A stretch of 64,000 nt of DNA. Origin: Panax quinquefolius. Lineage: Eukaryota > Streptophyta > Magnoliopsida > Apiales > Araliaceae. The position numbers were made by a program, and so were the translations under genes. The notes under the pieces were generated by a model. The model was given only the letters and a program-made list of their open reading frames with translations. It was not told the DNA's origin and did no database searches. This document shows positions 56,947-64,000 of this stretch, piece by piece (the first letter of the stretch is position 1; the number at the start of each line of letters is the position of its first letter). The DNA is taken from NCBI GenBank assembly GCA_020205615.1, contig JAINUW010000345.1:186001-250000 (forward strand), written 5' to 3'.

Positions 56947-58747
56947 TGTAAAAACCCAAAACCCTAATAAGACTCGTATGCATAAAATTTCGTTATATAA
57001 ATAAAATTTCTCCGTTCTGAATGTGTTATGTGTTAATATATACTTTGTTTAACAAATTTAACCAAACAAATTTTTGTCCGAAAAACGTCGTGTTTAACAC
57101 CTCGTGCTTTAATTTTTTTCCGTAATCGGACTTTTCGGTAAAATTATTTTGACAAGTTGCTTTGTCATGCTTACACTGACAAAACGCTTTGTCATGCTTG
57201 TTAGGATTAGTGAGAAATTTAGGTTAACAACGCTAGATTAACAAACCCTAACCCTAATTAGCAAAACCCTAAACATAATTTGTAAACCTAACCCTAATTA
57301 GCTAAACTAACTCTAATTAGCTTATGTTAACACCTAATCATGGTTAGTAAACTTCAATTAGGTACTAATAAACATCACTTATCAATCCTAATCATTAGAA
57401 ACAAAACCCTAATCAAGATTAGTGAAGATTAAAGCCTAATTAAGCTACTAAACAAACCTAACTAGCTCACAAGTAGGTTAGGAGTCACCATTGCAAGTCC
57501 CTAGGCTACACATGACATGCTTATTACTCCCAAGCATGACAATAGTCATCAGATCAGATATTTGTAGAGGTAAGTTGCACAAAAATGACCAAAAAGCCAA
57601 GTTGGAGAATTCAATAAATAGGAACCTTAGGGTTAAGCAAACTCATGAAATTCCTAAGCCTAGATACACTTATAAACATACCAAATCAAGCCTGGGTGAT
57701 AGCAGCAACAATATCAGAAGCTAGAATCGAAAATTATTCAAGAAAAGGTACAAACCCTAGTTCATAATTAGCTCTTTGATCCTATGTTAGATTTGTTGTT
57801 TAGATGTTTAGAATTATGTATTAGTATGTTAGATTGGTAGAACACGTTTCCGTAACATCTAGATGCCTTAATTAAGTGTTTTAAGAAATCTAGAAATTTT
57901 GAAAACTAAGTCTGATAACCGAATGTCAGGGCCTATAGATTCATATGTGTTTATGTTTTAGTCTGTTAATTGTTTGGTATTTGTAGCCTGTTAGTAGGTC
58001 TTTAATCTGGAAAAGAAAACAGGTTCATTTGAACCATAGATTTCAAGTTATAAGCAGTCAAAGTGGGTTGACCATTCACGGATTACGGGTTTTTGGGATA
58101 CCCAGAAAACTCAAGAACAGTTGAACCGGCTACTTTGACCAACCTTTTTAATCATGTTCTCATTTGTTATTTTGTAAGGTTTTGTTATAGATCAATACCA
58201 CCGTAATATGTACTACATATATATGATCACAAATTTCTAAAACAACTCATAGGATTCTTTGGAATTAATGGTCAAAAGTCGTTGACCGAAAGCTTGACCA
58301 AGTTTTACGGGTTGCCCGGAAAAGCGAAGAACACGAAGAAAACGTCGTTTGGTTGTACTTTGACCAAAGATAATTAGAGACCTTAGAGTTATGCTTTGTT
58401 CAAGTTAATGGTATATATATCTACCCTGACATATATACTACATGTTACAACAAACATCACACACATCTAATACACAGAATCAAAGATATTCAAGCCACAA
58501 AACCGATTCTTGGATAGGACATGACTCATTGCTCGGGTTACCCCGAAACTCAAGAACAAACTCGGCGGTGACTTTGAGCCTCTATAACTTCTTATTATAT
58601 GTAAGTTAAAGCCTAAAATTTGTTTCCTGTTGTACTTTTGTATGAGTGCTACAACATCAACTCTTGACCAAACCAAAAATCATTATCAGTAGCATTTTAC
58701 ATAGTGGTCAAATTGGTCACTCGACCATGACCGAATTGATTGCCCGT
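56947..58747 (+). repeat. J: plus-strand LTR fragment related to B and D
   Basis: Probable start TGTAAAAACCC at 56947. It is rich in AACCCTAAT motifs at 57240-57420, and around 57750-57850 resembles the reverse complement of B (TACAAACCCTAGTTCATAATTAGC region). It has GGGTTACCC-type apex palindromes at 58095-58103, 58309-58317 and 58535-58543, spaced about 215-225 bp. It is interrupted by H at 58748. The ORFs at 57491-57724 and 58467-58676 have no known domain. Confidence 0.65.
58743..58747. repeat. Probable left target-site duplication of H (CCCGT)
   Basis: The 5 bp before the LTR start TGTAAGACC. The other copy is outside the window, so this is unverified. Confidence 0.45.
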
Positions 58748-59959
58748 TGTAAGACCGAAAATTTTTTAAATAAAAAGGAATTTCCTTTATTTATTATTTT
58801 GAAATAGTAAGGGTTGATTTGATTAATGTGGATAGTTAAGGGTTAAATCATAAATATTTCAAAATAAGCAAGTGGTTATAAAATATTCATTTTTGTCGGG
58901 GAATATTCGTTTGGTCGTGGAATATTAAATCTTTGTCGGGGAATATTAAATATGACAGTAGTATGACCATGTGTGGGCCCATAACTGGAAAGCGATTGGA
59001 TGAAGAAAAGCGACAAATATAAGTTGGTTAAAAATAGCAGGCGTAGTTATTGAGTTAAGGCATTGGAATACCCGGTGGTTAAAATCTGATGTCTGGCGTG
59101 GTTCTTGGCGGCTTTGCGGTATTACGCAGTATTGTTGAATTATTGATCCTTACGTGAAGGCACTACTCGATAATTTTTCACGGTGAATTCTTATTCGATA
59201 TTTTATTTTATTGATTGATAATTCTTTGCGTTGATATTTTATATTATTGTTGTTGATAATTGTCCTTTGCACATTATCTCCATTATCGGATCAATAATTC
59301 ATATTATTTGAATAATATTATTAGATAGCATTATTGGCGATGTCTAGAAAGTTACATCGAGGAGAGGTTTGGTCACCTAATTGCGGCGCCCGATGAGGAG
59401 AAATCCTTATCGGAAAGCCCCTCTTTCTGAGGAGCGGCTGGTTGTCATAATTGTGATTACGTAATATTATTTGTGAATAATTAATTATTGATTCATATGA
59501 TAAAGAAATATTTATTTTATGTGGATATAAATGATGGATTTATTTATGTGGTTATAAATGAAGAAATTATTGTTGAGGTGTTTTATCGGTATTTTGCAGA
59601 GTTGGAGGTATTAAAAAATTAAATCGGGGTTTTGAGATATATTGCGGGGTTATAATTTTTAATCAAATAGTTGGATTGTGGTAATTTTTGGGTATGTTAT
59701 ACATACATAAGTTGAGTATATGTCCACAAATTTTGAGCCGTTAAAATGCACGAATGATTTGTTGTGAATTTTAAGAGGTGTCGGATTCGAAAATTAGGTT
59801 TATAATTGATTTTGGTGGAAAATTCTAGAATTGAGTGGGCCCCACTTGTGGTTGGTGAAGAAATGTGCTGAATTTTATTTCAAATGTGGTGGGTGGCAAT
59901 AGTAGCGAGTAAAGCCATCGGTGGCTTGGTCAAAAATGCCTTGGTGGGCTAACATTTTC

Positions 59960-59968
59960 TATAAATAG
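59960..59968 (+). promoter_or_regulatory. TATA box of H
   Basis: TATAAATAG followed by AGAGGCTAAG, and a CTCTCTTTCTCTC stretch about 50 bp downstream. Confidence 0.75.
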
Positions 59969-60242
59969 AGAGGCTAAGTTAGAATTGAAAATCACACGAA
60001 ACAAAGTTTTCTCTCTTTCTCTCTATATTATTGGCGTATTTTGTGAGTATTTAGATACTTTGAGAGTTCTTTATTTAGTACAAGTTTCATTCAAACATCA
60101 CTTGAGCCTTTCCTTAGAAATCTTGATTCTTTGAGGTAAGGGATGTTATTTTCTTTTCGGATGATATTATTTCTTGATATCATTATCTTTGAAATATTGG
60201 TTGGAACTTTTTATCAAATTTGGAACTTTTTCATGTATTCGG

Positions 60243-60450
60243 GAGTTACTATTCATGAGTTACTTATTCACGAGTTACTATTCATGAGTTACTATTCGCG
60301 AGTTCTTATTCACGAGTTCTTATTCATTAAAGTACTATTCATGAAGCGTGAAAATGTTTTTTGTGGAATTTCTATCTTTTGGTGTCGGAGTTACTATTCA
60401 CGTATCGGCACTTTATTCACGTATCTGACCTTTATTCACGTATCTCGGCA
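60243..60450. repeat. Short GAGTTACTATTCACGAG repeats in H LTR
   Basis: About ten copies of a 12-20 bp unit containing (T)ACTATTCA(C/T)G. Related GAATAGTA motifs are in I (56405-56500) and F1 (about 28540-28560). Confidence 0.85.
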
Positions 60451-60699
60451 CTATTCATCGAAAAATAAAATTTCTTCTTTTAGTCCAAAATATCTATTAC
60501 GGATACTAGCTTTGATTGTATCCATGTTTTGATCATTCTTGAATTTTACACCACTATGATTATTTTTGAGGTATTGTTGGACATGGATAAAACAAAGTAC
60601 GAATCCTTAATCCTTAATCCTTGTCATTTTGTTTCCTTTGGATTCGTTCTTTAAAAATATTTTCATCATCCTCGGTCTTAAATGATGATATTATTGAAT

Positions 60700-60884
60700 A
60701 TCTTTGGCTTTGTAGTGCAAAGATGAATGATTTCTGAAGAATATCTTTGGCTGTAGTGCAAAGATGAGCAGTGTTTAAATGAACATGACCAGGTGATGAA
60801 TATCTTTGGCTGTAGTGCAAAGATGAGCAGTGTTGAGATGAACATGACCGGTGATGAATATCTTTGGCACTGTAGTGCAAAGAT
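60700..60884 (+). ncRNA. Four tandem AUCUUUG/CAAAGAU hairpins in H leader
   Basis: Copies at 60700-60724, 60743-60765, 60802-60824 and 60860-60884. Each has ATCTTT(G)GC, a loop with GTAG, and GCAAAGAT. The last copy pairs further (GCACT with AGTGC) after a bulged G. They lie downstream of the TATA box, so they are predicted to be in the RNA leader. Confidence 0.65.
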
Positions 60885-61130
60885 GAATGTTTGATTTGAG
60901 ATGAATATTGATTGATGTTACGAGGATAAAATTTTGATGATGAATTTATTAAATTCATAGATTATAGTAGATTTCATTCTCTACGTAACTCTTACTATGA
61001 ATTATTATTTCATTGCGAATATTGATGCGAAACTTGTTGTCTATTGTATTCTATCGATTTTTTTCCTGTTGAAGACTAACGATAATTTGTTGTATATTAT
61101 CTTAGTCATAATATTCTTCTTGAGCTAGTT

Positions 61131-61147
61131 GAGCTCACCCTTTTCCT
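61131..61147 (+). ncRNA. Conserved UGRGC/GCUCA hairpin, H LTR
   Basis: TGAGC and GCTCA with a 7 nt loop, about 280 nt before the LTR 3' end. Confidence 0.55.
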
Positions 61148-61430
61148 TTTGTTCCATTCTTCTCGGGAGGCGAGAATATAAGCGAGTGCAGTCGGGGTAT
61201 GGAATGAAGGTTTTAGAAAGGATTGTTTAGTAGTCCTCACCATTTTTGTAAAATAATGTATCAATAAATGTGATGAGGATTTATTTGAGTATAAATATTG
61301 TCTAGAAGATAATATTTGTATTTAAACTCACGATTTCTTGTTGTAATAATAAAGTTGTAGTTGTTTTACATACCATGTATTGACAATTTCGAGAATGGGT
61401 GATGTATACCTATTTTGGGGGCGTCGCGGT

Positions 61431-61442
61431 TGGTATCGAGCT
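61431..61442 (+). promoter_or_regulatory. Primer-binding site of H
   Basis: TGGTATCGAGCT, 3-4 nt after the LTR, the same as in G. Confidence 0.85.
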
Positions 61443-61615
61443 TAGGGATATGATCTCTGGCGGAGATCGGGGAATAGAACTAGGAGGAGAGGCAGAGTAA
61501 ATCCTTTCGCTAGTGTGTCCTACTAAGCTTATTTGTTAGTTAAGTGGGTATATAGGGATATTATGTGATATATTGATTTCCTTAATTAACCCTTGTTTTA
61601 TGGCGATATTTGAGA

Positions 61616-62700
61616 ATGTCATTGAGAATATTATGATGGAGTAAATGAGACCAGTGGAGATGCTGTACTTACCAGCGAGGAGAGCGTGCAGCAGTGGCAA
61701 TGTTCCTCTGTGAACAACACCATTGGAAGCGAGATGATGAGCGAGGGGATGTTTAGAAGCTTTTTGCAGTTCATGCAAAATCGAGACGAGGAGACTCGTG
61801 TTCAAAATACGAGGAGGAAATGATAGCAATTCACGGGTTATCACGACCAAGCGATTCAAAGAGTTGGGACCACGAATTTAAGGGAAAGCGGATCCGATCA
61901 TGGCGGAAACATGGGTCAAACAAATTACCAAGATATTCGATGTCTTGGGATGCACGGGAGAACGAAGGTTCCATTCGCCACCTTTATGTTAAAGTGGCGA
62001 GGAGACTCTTTGGTGGAGATGCGTGAAGCGTACCCATCGGTACTTTTCGGCATGTCTTGGGAGGCGTTTGAGAGACTATTTAATGACAAATACTTTCACG
62101 AAAGTGTTGCGTCGTATGAAGGAAGTGGAGTTCATGATTGGAACAAAACAACATGGCGGTGTCTCGATGCGAGGCAAAGTTTGCGAGTTATCGAGTTTGC
62201 ACCTCATTTGGTGGAGGATGAGAGCATATGGCGGATGTTTCTTAGAGGTTTGAAACACGGCGTCGTCGGTATCTCATTTCTCATAAACTTTCTCTTTATT
62301 GAGATGTTGTATGTGAGGGCTCAATTATTAGAAGCGAGATACTTGATGCGGTCGTTGAGGACCATAACGAGGATCGTACCGGAGATAGCGATCAGCAGAA
62401 TAATGATAACTGCGGAGAAAAGAAAGCAGACGGACGAAATGGTAACCACTCTGGTGGTAATCATGGCCGTGAAAAGCGAGAAGAAGCGAGTTAGGAGGAG
62501 ATTTTAAAAAGAGGAGATTTAACAACGACTATGTGAAAGGCAGCGGTCTTGGAGTAGCTTGGTTCTAAGGGGAGATCGACCACCGGTCATATATACTACA
62601 AATGCGGAAAAGAGGACATATCGGTCAAGCGCCTAGCAGTTCAAGGTATGCTATAGTTGTGGAAAGGAAGGACATATATATTTCGAATTATGATGTAGCG
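61616..62700 (+). pseudogene. H gag, broken
   Basis: Probable start ATG at 61616 (MSLRIL in one frame, resembling the G start context). The frame 61911-62507 contains MSWEAFERLFNDKYFHES; the next frame has MKEVEFM near 62120. The region around 62600-62690 carries zinc-knuckle sequence (YKCGKEDI- and SCGKEGHI-like) split between frames. Stops and frameshifts are many. Confidence 0.85.
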
Positions 62701-62799
62701 AAACCTAGTTAATGGGGACGGTGACTCGAAACTGTCCCGAGAAAAAGTCAAAGTCAGCGATTAGGGAAGGCGTTTGTTGTATTTGGTCATAATCGAGGA

Positions 62800-63250
62800 A
62801 CAAACGAGGTTATCACGGGTAAGCTATTTATAAATTCTTGCGAAGTTTATACCTTACTTGATCTGGGTCTTTACCCATTCATTTATCTCTCTCTGCATGT
62901 GCTCAGCGTTTAAACTTGACTCGGAGAAATTAGACTTTGATCTATCTGTGGAAACTCAGTTAGGAGAAACTTTCATCACATCCTTTGTTTATAAATCTTG
63001 TTTGATTCAAGTTGGCACCATTACCTTACATTGACCTTATCTCTTTAAAGATACTTGCTTTTGATGTGATTTTAGGAATTGATTGGTTAACTACTCATCG
63101 TGCCAAAATTGATTGTTTTCGTAAGGTTGTTAGTTTTCATATTCCTACTTGACTTTGTTATGCAATTCAAGCAACTAAACCATTAAAATCAATCCTTTGT
63201 CATATCTAATCATAAAGCTATTCGTTTATTGAAAAGCGGATGTCAAGCTT
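62800..63250 (+). pseudogene. H protease domain, broken
   Basis: Reads VITGKLFINSCEVYTLLDLG, so the catalytic D-T/S-G is D-L-G. Later ILGIDWLTTHRAKID-like sequence is near 63070-63110, in a different frame. It is similar to the protease of G. Confidence 0.75.
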
Positions 63251-63289
63251 TCTTAGCCCATGTTATGGATTTGAATAAAGACACGTCAA

Positions 63290-64000
63290 ATTTGAATAAT
63301 ATTCTGTTGTTATTGACTTTCTCGGCGTATTTCTGAAGAACTTCCGGTCTACCCCGAGCGTGAAGTTGAATTCTTTATTGATCTTGAACTTTGGTACAAA
63401 GCCCATTTCTAAAACCCCATATCGAATGGCTCTATTGAACTTGGGAGTTAAAGGTCCAACTACTGAGGAATTGTTGGACATCGGTTTCATTAAATCTAGT
63501 ACGTCTCCTTGGGGTGCTCTGTTTTATTTGTAAAAAAAGAAAGAGCGGGAGTATGCGACTTTGTATTGACTATCGGGAATTGAACCATGTCACCATCGAG
63601 AATAGGTATCCTCTACCTCGTATTGATGACTTGTTTGACCCGATTGCAAGGGGCACAATTCTTTTCAAAAATCGATCTTAGATTACGGATATCATCAATT
63701 TGAAAATTAGGCGAGGATATTCAAAGGCGCCTTGAACTTCGGTATGGGCATTATGAATTCTTAGTCATGTCTTTCGGACTAACTAATGCTCCTATGACTT
63801 TCATGGATATGATGAACCGAGTATTGAGGAATATTTGGATCGATTCGTTGTTGTCTTTATTGATGACATCCTTATATATTCAAAAGTCGTGAAGATCATG
63901 AGCACCATTTGAAATTTGGTACTCCAAAGGCTTCGTGAAAACCAACTATATGCCAAATTGAAGAAATGCGAGTTACGGCGAGGAAGTAGCATTTCTTGGG
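63290..64000 (+). pseudogene. H reverse transcriptase, broken, cut by window end
   Basis: [22 protein letters not shown] at 63550-63610 (shown only as landmarks [12 protein letters not shown] and [12 protein letters not shown]), SKNRS where SKIDL is expected, [14 protein letters not shown] near 63755-63795, and a frameshifted FIDDIL active-site region near 63855. The last bases encode KLKKCEL-like sequence of the RT thumb. Not functional. Confidence 0.88.

Larger units (their letters stand above)
58748..61427 (+). repeat. H 5' LTR
   Basis: About 2680 bp, TGTAAGACCG...GGGGGCGTCGC (degraded CACA end). TATA box at 59960-59968, TACTATTCACGAG-type short repeats at 60243-60450, four AUCUUUGG...CAAAGAU hairpins at 60700-60884, and the conserved hairpin at 61131-61147. 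The open frames at 60143-60532 and 60614-60958 simply follow these repeats. Confidence 0.9.
58748..64000 (+). mobile_element. Element H: decayed chromovirus, cut by window end
   Basis: 5' LTR 58748-61427, PBS, then gag, protease and RT remnants on the plus strand. It has the same LTR ends and PBS as G and similar gag and pol, so it is in the same family. It is broken by numerous stops and frameshifts. RNase H, integrase and the 3' LTR would lie beyond 64000. Confidence 0.9.

Noticed and set aside
57240..57420. Interstitial telomere tract
   Set aside because: The AACCCTAA motifs are scattered with variable spacing inside an LTR and do not form a uniform seven-base array.
60614..60958. 114-codon minus-strand open frame with HCSSLHYS repeats
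   Set aside because: Produced by the tandem hairpin repeats of the H leader read antisense.

Overview
This 64 kb window is AT-rich plant nuclear DNA, probably from a eudicot with a large genome. It consists almost entirely of nested LTR retrotransposons. I find no host protein-coding gene, rRNA, tRNA gene or CRISPR array. The plant origin rests on three things: chromodomain-bearing Ty3/gypsy polyproteins of Tekay/Del chromovirus type, a Ty1/copia element with a UBN2-type gag, and primer-binding sites complementary to the 3' end of plant initiator tRNA-Met. Elements are named A to K here for convenience only.

Left third (1-26.6 kb). Fragment K (1-571) is a GC-richer LTR end that replaces the first part of an LTR of element B. 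Element B (572-18401, minus) has ~3.8 kb LTRs around a 1.8 kb non-coding interior, so it resembles a LARD. Its left LTR is split by a copia element, A (2055-11307, minus), with a 5 bp target duplication (AAGAC). The unsplit right LTR of B shows the empty site. B abuts a truncated LTR of element C (18402-26583, minus), a second LARD-like element whose right LTR is ~4.5 kb. The interiors of B and C are recognisably related although their LTRs differ.

Middle (26.6-55.8 kb). C abuts the gag of element D (minus). That gag is also split by F1, a 3.9 kb solo LTR with TTTTG target duplications. D carries an intact 222-codon extra ORF upstream of gag (coiled coil plus three zinc knuckles). The 5' LTR of D is split by element E (35187-53902, plus; target duplication GGTTA), a chromovirus with nearly complete but broken gag-pol. 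E landed at the centre of a long palindrome in D. E is itself interrupted by G (37822-45792, minus), a decayed chromovirus.

Right end (55.8-64 kb). D sits in I, an LTR fragment of the F1/G/H family. I abuts J, a plus-strand LTR fragment related to B and D. J is interrupted by H (58748 to beyond the window, plus), which has a complete 5' LTR and broken gag, protease and RT.

None of the gag-pol genes is intact. The most interesting signals are repeated, apparently conserved hairpins in the non-coding parts: a UGRGC/GCUCA stem-loop near the 3' end of every complete LTR of the gypsy families; GGGTTACCC-apex palindromes with compensatory changes in B/D/J LTRs; tandem AUCUUUG/CAAAGAU hairpins in F1/I/H; a 26 nt bulged hairpin dispersed through B, C and D; and about 15 AU-rich hairpins, several with GGAG loops, in the copia leader. 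All structures were found by eye and none was folded computationally.
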